Source: Byssothecium circinans (Eukaryota; Ascomycota; Dothideomycetes; Pleosporales; Massarinaceae). From it: DNA of 48,977 bases. Where the stretch lies: positions 642,481 to 691,457 of the forward strand of contig ML976980.1 in NCBI GenBank assembly GCA_010015675.1. Direction: 5' to 3'. The notes beneath the pieces are model-generated. The model saw nothing but the letters and a program-made list of their open reading frames with translations. It had not been told where the DNA came from and ran no database searches. Positions 21,545 to 32,195 of this stretch are shown here, one piece after another. The translations under genes were made by a program, and so were the position numbers. Within the stretch, counting starts at the first letter, position 1. Every line of letters starts with the position of its first letter.

Positions 21545-22808
21545 TCATAATTCGTCTGCAGCTTCCTCTGCGCTGCCCATTTCTGCTCTCACCCATGGCT
21601 CCAGATCCAGCCCGCACACTTCCATGCGCCGCTGCCTGAACTGCTCATACAATCTCTCCCACGCTTCTCTCGCCTGGTCCTCTTTGGGCCGAATATGCAT
21701 CCGGTCTGTGTACGGCACGTCATATTCAGGCCCAGGAATTTCGGGATCCGAGAGGCGCACGTACGCCGTCGTCGCCTGAAACTCAGTCGCATTAAACCCG
21801 TCAAACGCATCACGCAAACGTGGCGACTCATACACGACGTTGCCCATGGAGAGCGACCATTCTGAGATGAGCGACTCTGGGGCTGCAAACGTGTGTCGGA
21901 AGAGCGCGAGGTCTGTGACAGGGGTCAACGTCCGCGTCTCCTTCAGCTGCTGGAACGTTTCGCGCGATGGATGAATCAAAAGCAACGATGTCGACAGATC
22001 CGTCCGCTCTGGAGTGGCTGGGAATGCAGCCATCGGCTCAGACTTGGAAAAAGCAAGCAACGAGTCCAGCGCAGATGCGTCGAGCAAGACGCCGGGCCCT
22101 TGGAGATAGACCAGCCTTTCATAGTTTGTGAGCGAGTACAGACTCGCGAGCGAATAAGAGGAGGGCAACGAATCTTCGAACAAGTCAGTAGCTGAAGCTT
22201 GATGTCTGGCTGACCCTTCTTACCATCCGCACCATCCACAATGGTTTCCATCGGAGCTAATGTGACGCCATAGCGCCTGACTGCGTTCCTGAGCAGACGC
22301 CTCGTGGTGCTCATCTGCGGATCGTACTCCTCGCCGTCCATGTTCCTGAGCCATATCCTTGGAAACATGAGGATCTTTTTCGCGGGGCTCTTCATCTCAT
22401 GCAGGTCGGAAAGCAGCATCACCGCGGTGCAGAGCTCGACATGCCCCTTCACCACCTGCACATACCCGAGCCGACTCCAGTCCAGCGTCTCTCCCGCTAT
22501 CATTTGATCGACCGACTCATCCACTTTCGGCCTTCCTCCCATGGGTCTCGCCCATTTCGCATCGAGCGTCGGGGGCTCTATTGGTTTTGCCACGGGCAGC
22601 GGTTTTGGAAGGCGCGGCTTGATGGCTGCTTGTAACGAATGCACATATCTCTGTTGTAGCACGTATCCGGAGAGAAAGAGCGCGAATGTAAATAAGAATA
22701 CTGCGGTTGTTAGCTATGTAGTTCTATCACTTGCAAGAGCCAGGCTGTACCAATAGCGGCAGAAAAGATAATGGAGACCTGACCAGACGAGAGCAGCAGC
22801 TTGGCCAT
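21545..22808 (-). CDS. GT8-like type II membrane glycosyltransferase lacking the DXD motif
   Basis: Exons 22808-22751, 22700-22224 and 22173-21545 join to 387 aa; both introns are 50 nt (the second has a CTGAC branch site; a 32-nt alternative ending at the CAG near 22192 also keeps the frame). A single membrane segment (about 12-33, IIFSAAIVFLFTFALFL) after a short N-terminus indicates a type II Golgi or ER protein. The lumenal part follows the plan of fungal GT8 N-acetylglucosaminyltransferase-like proteins: VELCTAVMLLSDL, RRYGVTLAPM, then DSLPSSYSLASLYSLTNYERLVYLQGP, where the family has a lid of the form F.K..AFN.T.Y.RV..LDSD. Here LQGP replaces LDSD, so the metal-binding DXD is absent, which argues against normal catalysis. 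It shares a 343-bp upstream region with PRP38. The family call is moderately sure; the substrate is unknown. Confidence 0.72.
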
Positions 22809-23151
22809 TGTGAGCGCAAAAAGGGAGTGGGTATCAAAAATGTATAAATCGTTAGGTATGCAAAGTAAGGGGTATCCGGAAGAGAAGCTCGTGCGAACTG
22901 TGCATGTGAATGTTGTGGACGCTGTGTGACGCTATGAGGTCTGGAATCCTGTCGTGGTAGGACTGGCTGTTTACGTGGGTTGGCAGGAGCAACTATCGAT
23001 AAGGGTTCTTGGCGCGAACTTTTGGCGCCGCTTCGTCACATGCGCAGGCAATTCACCACCGATCAATCCTCGAGCCACCGCACGACCCTTCTCGAATCAC
23101 GAAAGTATGAGATAGCGTCTCCTTCCTCTGATAGATACTACTTCGTCCACC
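22809..23151. promoter_or_regulatory. Shared divergent promoter (GT8-like gene / PRP38)
   Basis: Only 343 bp separate the two start codons, which point away from each other, so both 5' UTRs and promoters must lie here. No obvious TATA box. A CT-rich stretch precedes the PRP38 ATG. Confidence 0.6.
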
Positions 23152-24111
23152 ATGGCCGACAAACCCGCCTACGACAAGGCCGACGCGAAAGCGCTGCTCG
23201 ACGACCGCGGCTACACGGGCGCCCTCATCCGTGGCCAGAACCCTGCGCTTCTCTTCGAGAAGGGTGTGCGTGAGCGCATCACAGAGTCGTACTACTGGAA
23301 AGAGCAGTGTTTTGGTTTGAATGCGGCCACACTATGCGACCGAGCGGCAGAACTCAAATTCATTGGTGGCACAACAGGCATCATGGGAAGGCCTACCCCA
23401 TTCCTATGCTTGGCGTTCAAGTTGCTCCAGCTGGTGCCGGAGAAGAACATAATATTGGAGTATTTGAACTTCAGGGAAGATGACGAGGATGAAGCCGACG
23501 ATGAGATGAAGGATGGCGAGGAAGCCGGGAACCAGAATGGCGATACGGATGCGGATAGCGAGAAGAAGGAGGATCTCAATGCAGCCGGCAAGCTAGGCTC
23601 ATGGAAATACTTGCGGTGTCTCGCAGCCTTCTACATCCGGCTCGCCTGGGAGCCCGTCGATATCTACAACACTCTCGAACCCCTCCTCACCGACCGCCGC
23701 AAAATCAAGCGACGGACAAAGGACGGCTTTACCCTCACCTATGTCGATCAATTCGTGGATGATCTTCTCACCAAAGACCGAATGTGCGCGACAAGTTTAT
23801 GGAAACTATCAGCCCGGAGCATTCTAGAGGATTTGGATATGCTGGAGCCGCGAGAGAGCCCGTTGGCGGATGAAGTTGAAGACATGGAGATGGATGAGAG
23901 AAGTCGGGGTAGCAGGAGTTCGAGTAGGAGCTATAGCAGGAGTCGCAGTTACAGCGGAGACAGGGACAGTGGGAGTTGGAGTCGCGACCGGAGTTATAGC
24001 AGGTCAAGAAGTAGGAGTCCGCGCAGGGAGCGGAGTAGAGATCGCAGTAGGAACAGGAGTGAAGAGTACAGAAGAAGAAGTAGGAGCGTTGAGAGTCGCG
24101 ATGGTCATTGA
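23152..24111 (+). CDS. PRP38: Pre-mRNA-splicing factor PRP38
   Basis: Component of the spliceosomal U4/U6.U5 tri-snRNP (B complex) needed for activation of the spliceosome, nuclear. A single exon encodes 319 aa. The PRP38 domain spans about 15-215: GALIRGQNPALLFEKGVRERI at 20-40, YWKEQCFGLNAATLCDRA, FIGGT, PTPFLCLAFKLLQL, then KYLRCLAAFYIRLAW and VYNTLEPLL-like sequence, KIKRR and MCATSLWKLSAR. An acidic insert (about 105-140) interrupts the middle of the domain. The C-terminus (about 250-319) is an RS-rich tail, as in many fungal and animal PRP38 proteins. The start is the first ATG and lies in a CACCATGG context. Confidence 0.95.
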   Translation: MADKPAYDKADAKALLDDRGYTGALIRGQNPALLFEKGVRERITESYYWKEQCFGLNAATLCDRAAELKFIGGTTGIMGRPTPFLCLAFKLLQLVPEKNIILEYLNFREDDEDEADDEMKDGEEAGNQNGDTDADSEKKEDLNAAGKLGSWKYLRCLAAFYIRLAWEPVDIYNTLEPLLTDRRKIKRRTKDGFTLTYVDQFVDDLLTKDRMCATSLWKLSARSILEDLDMLEPRESPLADEVEDMEMDERSRGSRSSSRSYSRSRSYSGDRDSGSWSRDRSYSRSRSRSPRRERSRDRSRNRSEEYRRRSRSVESRDGH

Positions 24112-25367
24112 ATAGCATGACATACCCTAAAGACGAACAACATAATCCACAGGATAAAAGCGGCCGCCTTTTGGCGGTTTTTAGCTGGCGAGAACATGAC
24201 CCTCCCCGATTCAAAATAGATGGCACGGGATTTTGAAGGTGTGCCGACTTCGCCATGATTTTGGTGTTGGCATCGAACTACACGCGGATGGTGACGTAGG
24301 GACCAAGCTGAGCAAGATCGCACATGTTTTTTCGCGCACAGGATACCTTTGTGAGAAATCACGAAAAACCATATTCACACTACAGTAGCACTTGTAGTTA
24401 CTCCAAATGATCTGACTGGAAATCATTCTAACACATGGAAACATGAATTTGAAATACCTCACATTCCTCCGTTCCGGTCGATACTTGATCCAATTAACAT
24501 GGTCTCGCCCATGGCAGACACGCACCGCTCAAAAGGGTTCGTTGACAACCAAACTCAAATGAATAGCCAATTGACTGGCCAACCGCCCTGTATCTAGCGT
24601 CATGGTGCGGCTCTGCGGTGCTCATAGGCCAAGCCTTTGTGGTCTGGCATTTCCGCGGCAGGAACGATCTCCGTACGCCTCAACACCACGACGTCAGTAT
24701 CTCAACTTTTTGCGGGCCCTTTTGCAACAATCCACCGGCCTTTTGGTGAACCCCTTTGAGACCATAGATAGTTTGATATGGCACCGACGGTTTAAGATTG
24801 ATGAGAATAAACAGGAGTGGGGCATAGGTAGGTGTTCATCGGCGCATCATCCGACGAGCGCTTGACGCTTTTACTGTACGGTTTGGATGCTTGGAAGAGA
24901 AACCGCGTCAATCAAGTCGAACAAGTCAATGTCTAATTCTTTCAGAAGCCAGCTTGCGTACGACTAAAGCCACCGTTATCCTCCGAAACTCGACCAACCC
25001 ACCCGATATCGACCTCCGCTGTCTCCGCCAACTCCTCTGGCCTAGCGATCTCCTATCTCTTCCCTGGCGAACTCCTTCTTTTCCGCGGCGCGACAAAAAG
25101 ATTTGGAGCCCGGCAGTCGACACCAACTTTCTCTTGATGCTGCCCAAATCCTCACCCGCCGATGTCGCATCTAGGCAAAAGCCAGCGTCTTGTCATGAAC
25201 GAACGACCAAACAGCTTGGTGAATCGCCGCGGAGAAAGCCGTCAAGATAATGGGCGACATATCTGCGCACCAAGCCAGCGCTTGCATTGGGACTTGAGTC
25301 TGAGGGCTGTCGCATCTCCTGTGCCCAAGTACGCCATCGATAGCACCCTTGAACTTCTCAACGAGCA
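24112..25367. other. Intergenic sequence, no confident gene
   Basis: It holds the 3' flank of PRP38 and sequence of ordinary composition. A 119-codon plus-strand frame at 24891-25250 begins with a plausible stretch (ATVILRNSTNPPDID) but then reads as Pro/Arg/Ser-rich noise. It may be the front of the decayed gene below. Confidence 0.4.
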
Positions 25368-25724
25368 ATGTCACATGCCGAGGAGATATTGCGCCTTTAT
25401 AAACTCGCAGCTAGTATCCTGCCTTCATCCTATGAGGCTGTGGCGAGGTTGAGCTCATGGTCCACTCCAGAGATAAGACGGTGACGGGTCATTGGCCTGA
25501 CGCGTTATATCAATACCCTGGCTTTCTGCATCCGTCACCTCAGCGAAGAGCCTGTTTCAGGAACTTTGGACGGGGAATTCAAACTCAACAACTTCGAAGA
25601 CACCATGGCTGTCACGCTCAGGTTCCGATGCGATAGCAATTGCAAAGTTCTGGAAAGCGCCTGCCAAGATACCGCCTCTCAACTCTCAATACATCGTATT
25701 TTATTCATCGGCGTCCTCCTTTAG
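25368..25724 (+). pseudogene. Possible decayed gene, unknown family
   Basis: A plus-strand frame from ATG at 25368 reads like a real protein (EEILRLYKLAASILPSSYEAVARL), meets TGA at 25482-25484, and continues in the same frame with equally protein-like sequence (LTRYINTLAFCIRHLSEEP, GTLDGEFKLNNFEDTMAVTL) to TAG at 25722-25724. The TGA would be CGA before one C->T change. Alternatively, small introns or a missing 5' exon could explain it. No family is recognised. Confidence 0.3.
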
Positions 25725-26504
25725 CGTCTATCCATTCAGACGCTACTTCGCATCCCAAATTTCTGGGCTGCTCTGCATGAAGTGGCTGTTATCGGTACGG
25801 GTCATGGCATCGATAGTTGGTCTCCTGGAATATTCGTAGCGCATAGAATAGCTACAACGAACCGCGGAGAAAGTACATTCTTTTTGTACTTCAAGGCGTA
25901 GATAACGACGTCCGAATTGGGCCGGATTTTGATACACATAGCGCACGACGGCCGCCAAGAGATAAGAGAGGCATCGCTCCCCTACTTGCCGCCCCCACCA
26001 TCCCACGCGGAAGACTCTTCAACCAACATTAATTCAAGACGAAAATTGTTCCGCGACCCTTCAAGCATACTAATCACAGCATCTCAGAAAACTGCGATAC
26101 CGGGTGGCTTCGACAGCGCGCTCTGAAGTTCCACAGCGCATGTAGAGGCTTGACGTTAGCGCATGCTTTTGACCATGGCTGTGGCTGCTCTAACTATCTA
26201 CTCTAAATAACCGGAGAGATAAGGAGAACTGCTTCTTTCACCAATCTGGCCCCACACATGGTCCGGAGAATCTCGAGCGCACTTGGCACCCCATTCGATT
26301 TGCATTCTATTCCAGGTCTGATCTTCACCGCGGAAGTATCATTATGCTTGTGTGGGTTGTCACGATTGTGACGAGTGCCCGGCTACGTATATAATAGCGG
26401 CGCCTGTGCCATCCTGAGTAGCTCCAAATTTACCAGAACCCGGGTTAGTGATAGACTTGTCACGACAATCCACAGCTTCGGAACCGCTTGTACAAACCAG
26501 CACC
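25725..26504 (+). promoter_or_regulatory. Upstream region of the nitrate transporter with AreA- and NirA-like sites
   Basis: About 780 bp before the nrtA start codon. HGATAR motifs, bound by the nitrogen regulator AreA/NIT2, occur at 25960-25965 and 26217-26222 (AGATAA) and, inverted, at 25789-25794 and 26194-26199. One CCGCGGAG at 25862-25869 is the inverse of CTCCGCGG, which fits the NirA consensus CTCCGHGG of Aspergillus. Another copy lies further away at 25227-25234. The match to known nitrate control is suggestive, since such short motifs also occur by chance. Confidence 0.5.
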
Positions 26505-28234
26505 ATGGGGTTCAAGCTCAACCAACTCTGGACTGCTCCAGAGATCAACCCGTACAACAAGAAGGCCAAGTCGATCCCGATATTCAACCCAATCAACAAA
26601 TACGGAAGAGTGTTCTTCTTCTCATATCTGGGTTTCTTCATCGCCTTCTGGTCATGGTAAATCCATCGAGCCCACACAGTGACCCACACCTTGCTAACCT
26701 TGTCAGGTACGCGTTTCCACCTCTGGTATGGTGTTTCCAAACCCCAGATTTCTCCACGCTACGAAACTAACCTCTGTGTAGTTGACCATCACTATCAAGA
26801 AAGACCTCCATCTTTCGCAGAACGAAGTCGCAAACTCAAACATCATATCCCTTGCCGCTACGCTCGTTATGCGAGCAGTTGCGGGCCCGCTGTGTGATCG
26901 ATTTGGCCCTCGACTGACCTTTGTCGGTTGCCTACTCCTGGGGGCTATTCCATCTGCCCTCGCTGGTACCGCACATAATGCTGCTAGCTTGTATGCTATT
27001 CGTTTCTTCGTTGGCATCCTGGGGAGCACATTTGTGCCTTGCCAGGTCTGGACGACGGGGTTCTTTGATCGTAATGTTGTTGGAACGGCGAATGCTCTAG
27101 TGGGAGGTTGGGGCAATTCTGGTGGTGGCATCACCTAGTAAGTGTGCATATGAACATCGAGCTATCACATACTAACTGATTGAACAGCTTTGTGATGCCT
27201 GCTATTTACGATTCGCTCGTCCACAAGCGTGGGCTTTCATCGCACGTTGCGTGGAGAGTTTCCTTCCTCGTGCCCTTCGTCCTTATCACGATCGTTGCTA
27301 TCGCCATGCTCCTGCTCACCGAGGACACACCTGCCGGGAAGTGGTCCGATCGTGGAAAGGCGGTCCAGATCGGCGCTCAGTCAGAAGGCACTATCGTCAC
27401 TACAATTGGCGCCCTTACCGACAAACCCTACTCTCCAAGCTCCATCTCTTCCACAGACGAAAAGAAAGTTTCTACCCCATCGGCCGATCCAGAGACCGCT
27501 ACTGGCGAAGTACAAATCATCGAAGAATTCCAGCATGAAGTCGTTGTCAAGCCGTCAGCAAAGGAATCGTTCAAAGTCTTATGCTCGCTCCAAACCATCA
27601 CCCTCATGGCTGCCTACATCTGTTCGTTTGGTGGCGAGCTCGCTATCAACTCCATTCTCGGGTCTTACTATCTCAAGAACTTCCCCAGGCTTGGGCAGAC
27701 CACCTCTGGCCGATGGGCCGCCATGTTCGGTCTACTCAATGTCATTACCCGCCCTGCTGGTGGCTTTATCGCCGATCTCATCTTCCGCTGGACGGGTCGG
27801 AACCTCTGGGCGAAGAAGTTCTGGATGCATTTCGTGGGCGTTGTGTCTGGTGTCTGTCTGATCATCATCGGACAGCTTGATCCTCACAACTTGGACACGA
27901 TGATGGGGCTCATTGCGCTCATGGCGATTTTCCTCGAAGCCGGTAACGGGGCTAACTTTGCTCTTGTGCCGCATGTTCATCCCCATGCGAATGGTGAGTC
28001 AACCAACTCCTCCCGTACTGTCTGAAGTAGAATGCTAATGTATGGATAGGAATGGTCTCCGGTCTCGTCGGTGCAGCAGGCAACCTAGGCGGTATCATCT
28101 TCGCCATCATCTTCCGCTATAACGGCACGCATTACGCTCGTGTTTTCTGGATCATGGGTGTTATCATCATTGCGCTGAATCTTGTTTTCGCTTGGGTACG
28201 GCCGATTCCTAAGGGGCAGATTGGAGGGCGTTGA
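26505..28234 (+). CDS. nrtA: Nitrate/nitrite transporter of the NNP family (CrnA/NrtA type)
   Basis: High-affinity nitrate and nitrite importer of the plasma membrane, major facilitator superfamily. Exons 26505-26656, 26707-26725 (only 19 nt), 26782-27137, 27188-27993 and 28050-28234 join to 505 aa, close to the usual length of about 507. The start is [21 protein letters not shown], typical of fungal NNP proteins. Both nitrate signatures are present: [14 protein letters not shown], split by intron 3, and [15 protein letters not shown] followed by [19 protein letters not shown]. The MFS motif [11 protein letters not shown] lies after the second membrane helix. A large hydrophilic loop between helices 6 and 7 (about 235-310) is characteristic of the fungal members. 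In Aspergillus the gene is clustered with niiA and niaD; neither is in this window. A Zn2Cys6 regulator gene follows downstream. Confidence 0.95.
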
Positions 28235-28755
28235 GTTTTGTTGCTTTCGGCAGTTTTGCTTTTTGTCTCCCTTCACGTTGGACAGCACGCAATGGAAAGT
28301 TCATACAATGCATCGAGTGTTTTGCTAGCCCGATATTAACGGTTCAGAGTTTTTTCTGCAGTGATATAGATCGTAGTGATCTCGTTCGGCGTTCTGTGTG
28401 AAATGCTGGGTGTGGCTGTTGGCTGTATGCTTTTGGTGGACAGCTGCTCAAAAGAAGACTCTTGAATATAAAGTTCTCGAATTAGGTACACTGCAATAGA
28501 CGCTATTAGTTTCTCTCTACCCTAATTCGTTACCTACAGCAATGTGTATACTCCACAAAAGTCATGCGTAGTTTTCTAGTTCTTACTATTTACAGACAGG
28601 CATGCCGTATTCGGCGTAATAACCCTGCCGCCAATCATCACGCTAGCGCTCCCGCACTTCCGCTCGGACCCAGTTCGCCACAGTGCCCAACCCCATCAAT
28701 TGATCAATTGACCACTGTCGAGACTTGGGGAGACAATGCCCGTCGTACGCACAGA
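28235..28755. other. Intergenic region between nrtA and the Zn2Cys6 regulator
   Basis: It holds the nrtA 3' UTR and the promoter and 5' UTR of the regulator. An in-frame upstream ATG at 28564 would extend the regulator by 64 residues of low-complexity sequence. No other gene is seen. Confidence 0.45.
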
Positions 28756-31396
28756 ATGGAGAATCAGCCGCCTGCGTTTGGCTTCCGGCCCATTCTGCCG
28801 CGTAAAAAGCAGCAAACCCCCGAGAAGCCGCCAACCGTCGCAACGCGAAACTCAGCTAGATCGTCTGTAGCATGTGAGAGCTGCAGGAAGAAAAAAGTGA
28901 AGGTAATATCACACTCTACTCCTACAACGCTTTGTGTAAACTCTCCTGAGCTTGTGCATTGCTGACGGCCAGATTCAGTGCGATGCGGCCCGTCCAACAT
29001 GTTCAGCCTGCTCGTCGATGAGCGTCGAGTGCGTCTACAGGACGGCTCCCGCCGAGTCGAGCATGGCTGCATTGAAACGCAAATATGGGGAACTTGAGTC
29101 TTACACCGAAGACCTTAAAGGTACTCAGAATGCCATGGAGCAAGTGTTCTGTGCTATGCAAAACCGGCCCGTGGGTGAGGCCACCGCCATCTTCAAGAAG
29201 ATACGAGCCGGCGCAAACATTCATTCAATTCTTCGCCACGTGAGTGCTGGAGATCTCTTTCTTCAACTTCATGTGGAGCCGGAGACAAGGTATCGATTCG
29301 AGTTCCCGCTCAAGGTGAGTTGGAATTGCCCAATTCCACCAATAACTTTGTGCATCGATGGTATTGACTTTCGCGTTCTCACTGTTAGATCGAAATGCCC
29401 AGGTTTCTTCGGATGACTGACAACCCGTACCTTTGGTCTCGCATGTATGAGGCCCCGTTTGCTCTTCCAGACGCAGCCTTCTCCAGCCCAACTCCTCTGG
29501 CGAAGGACCGATCGTCTCCATATGTCAAACCATATTTTTCTGCCACTATTGTGGACCCCAGGATGGATTGTGTAGTGCCCTCGCTATGGACAGAAGTGAG
29601 CAAGGACAATGACCTAATGCGACAGCTGCTTCGGTGTTACTTCTCTTACGAACATCAATTTCTGGGATGCATTCACAAGGACCATTTTCTCAATGATATG
29701 ATATCGGGCTCGACCGAACACTGCTCACCGCTGCTTATGAACGCTGTACTGGCTTTTGCCTGTGTAAGTTGTATCTGCCAGATCGCCTTCGCCTTCATGT
29801 ACGTTGAAGACTGACTTGTGGAACAGCATAGTTGTACCCGGCTCACAGATCGAGCACATCACTGGGACCCGCAGGTAGCACATCTACCCCTTTATGAAAG
29901 CGCGTCCAAACTAACGTTACAAGACACTCGGCTACAAGTTCTTCGCAGAAGCTAGGAGACTGTGGGAACTCGAAAAACGTAGGAAGAAGTCTCTGACAAC
30001 CGTGCAAGCTGTCATCATTTTCAACGGCCTGTCAAACGTCAACTGTGTGGACAAGATCGGACTCGCGTACAAAGATCGCGCAGTGAACATGATCCATGAA
30101 CTGGGTCTCCATGAAGCGGCTATCCAGTCACAGGGCAAGGGTGGGCGTGATTCGCGAGCTTTCACTTTATGGGCCATCTACTTCTGGATCAGGTCCGTAT
30201 GCCTCTGAAAAGCAGCACGACCGATGCTGATTAAATGTTGGCAGTCTGCAGGACTTTCACTTCCGATCGTCCACACCAAACTTCACTGCTCCCACTGTTG
30301 CTCTACCAAACCCGGATGAGAGCTCAGAATGGTACAGTGAATTTTTCGTTCGATATCCTCAGGACAGCCAGCCCCACTCTACTAACTATGGGCACGTTTT
30401 CAAGGCAAAGTGTGAGCTGGCGGTTATAATGAACGCCGTGCGTAACAAGCTCTTCGCCGGAGAGCAAAACCCTAATAAGCGTCCCAAAGTACGGCCTTCT
30501 GAGGTGGCAGCAACTTTCATCCAAGACCTGCAGACATGGTTTGCTGCGTTACCGGTGTCTTTGCTACCGGGGAACATTGTGTTTCCAGCACAACTTCAAC
30601 TACAGTAAGGCATCATGTACTCTAGCGATGCTCTAGGTTGCACAACCATGGCTACAAAAACGGTCTAGGATGCTGACATTTTGCAGCATTTTATACCAGG
30701 ACGTCATGGCTGTTCTATGCGAGAAGGCCCTTGCCGATACAACAGCATCAATATTTGGATCGCCCCGAACATATACGCAATCGCTTCTTGCGTATTCAAA
30801 GATGTGCTTCGAGACGCTTGTGAGGCTCTACTATCTTCGACATGGGTTTGAGGGCTGCGACAGTTATCTTATACAGGATCTCCAGGTGCGTCCTCGCTTC
30901 GTTCATCAACTTGTGCAAGCTTTCCTGCACGTAGTATACTTCTTAAGTTATGAGAGGCTGAGCCGGATGCTTCGACATACTTCGGGATGAGTTGTGCTGA
31001 CTGTATTCTGCCCAGGTCCTAGCATATCTCGCCCAAAATCGATTGAACGCTGCAACCAAGAACACAGCTGGAGACGCCGCCACCGACCTCAACGAGGCCC
31101 GCGCCACTCTCTTCCTCGCCGCCAAAGGTCTCCACATACAAGGCAAGAACTACTACCTCGCACTTGCTCTATCGCACATCCTCCAAAACGACCTTCGGCC
31201 CGAAGAAGCAGTCATGCTATACCGGTACACCGATGTCCAGAAAGAGGATGGCGCGATTGCGAGACTGAAACCCGATCATATCCAGGCGCAGTATCCGGTC
31301 TGGGCTGTGGCGAAGAAGGATAGAGCGGAGAAGTCACCGGGGCTGGGCGAAGTGATGGAGAATCTGGTATTGTTGTCGATTGCGTCGGGGTCCTGA
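28756..31396 (+). CDS. Zn2Cys6 transcription factor with a fungal-specific regulatory domain
   Basis: Nuclear DNA-binding regulator. Exons 28756-28902, 28979-29314, 29389-29763, 29827-29874, 29924-30192, 30245-30604, 30687-30885 and 31016-31396 join to 704 aa. The zinc cluster is rebuilt across intron 1: CESCRKKKVK joined to CDAARPTCSACSSMSVEC, giving C-x2-C-x6-C-x6-C-x2-C-x6-C at about 40-67. A short coiled coil follows (AALKRKYGELESYTEDL). The middle part (about 200-430) has features of the Fungal_trans domain (LLRCYFSYEHQFLGCIHKDHF, TLGYKFFAEARRLW, FTLWAIYFWISLQDF). The overall plan resembles the many fungal genes labelled nit-4-like, but the zinc cluster does not closely match NirA/NIT4, so I do not claim nitrate control. 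The start is set at MENQPPAFGF; ATG 28564 is an alternative. Its position after nrtA may be chance. Confidence 0.85.
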
Positions 31397-32195
31397 TAGT
31401 GGGATTGATTGTGGGGATCAGTCGAGAGCTCAGTCGAGAGCTTCGCCGAGGTGATGCATGGGTTTGGGGAGCAGAATTGAAAGCTAGGTAGAGAGTCTAT
31501 TTGGCTTGTAGCAATATTGTATCAGTGGTATAAAAATTGAAGATATCAGAATATAGAAATAAGCTTTTATCGCATGTCCGCCTTGCAATGCCCACACGCA
31601 AGCAAGCATCTACCGGTGTGCAAAAAGCAATAGAGATAAACCCCAAGCACAAGCACAAGTCTGATCCAAGGTAGGTTCGCCTCGCCTCAAGAAAGCATCG
31701 CGTCAGCAAGACATCTTCCTCGTAAATCGTACAAAGGTACTGTCATCAGAACGAACCAAAAAAAATCAAAATCGCAGCGGATGACCAAGTGCAGAGTGCT
31801 TGAAAAACGCCGGGGCGTCCAGGTGCCCGGTGAGATGACAGATAATGTGCAGAAAAAAGGGCCCGGTTAGGGTGGGAAAGTGCAAAACGCTTGCGCCATG
31901 CGCTAGGCTGGGGTGGGTTTGGCGTGGCTCGCTGCGCCCCCAATCCAATCTAAGATCTCTCCGGGGGTTTTACTCAGCTGCTTTTTTGCACATACTTAGC
32001 ATTCCACGTACTCCGAACGCGACGGTGACGACGACGACGACGACGGATTTGGCTTTGTCTGTAGATTTGCACCTTTTGGTTTTCGAACTGAATTTATGCA
32101 CGGGGCTTGCTTATCTTACCAAGCCTCGTTTTGCAACTTTTGTGTAAAAAGAGCTGGTTCGGTACGTGTGTTATTTGAAATCGAGACCATTCGAG
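31397..32195. other. Intergenic region, with a GAC microsatellite in the next gene's leader
   Basis: It holds the 3' flank of the regulator and the promoter and 5' UTR of the Clr5-ankyrin gene. A GACGAC run (about 32022-32045) lies in the presumed leader. A 100-codon frame at 31845-32147 has no protein-like features. Confidence 0.45.

Noticed and set aside
31845..32147. 100-codon frame upstream of the Clr5-ankyrin gene
   Set aside because: It lies in the presumed 5' UTR, contains the GAC microsatellite and has no protein-like pattern.
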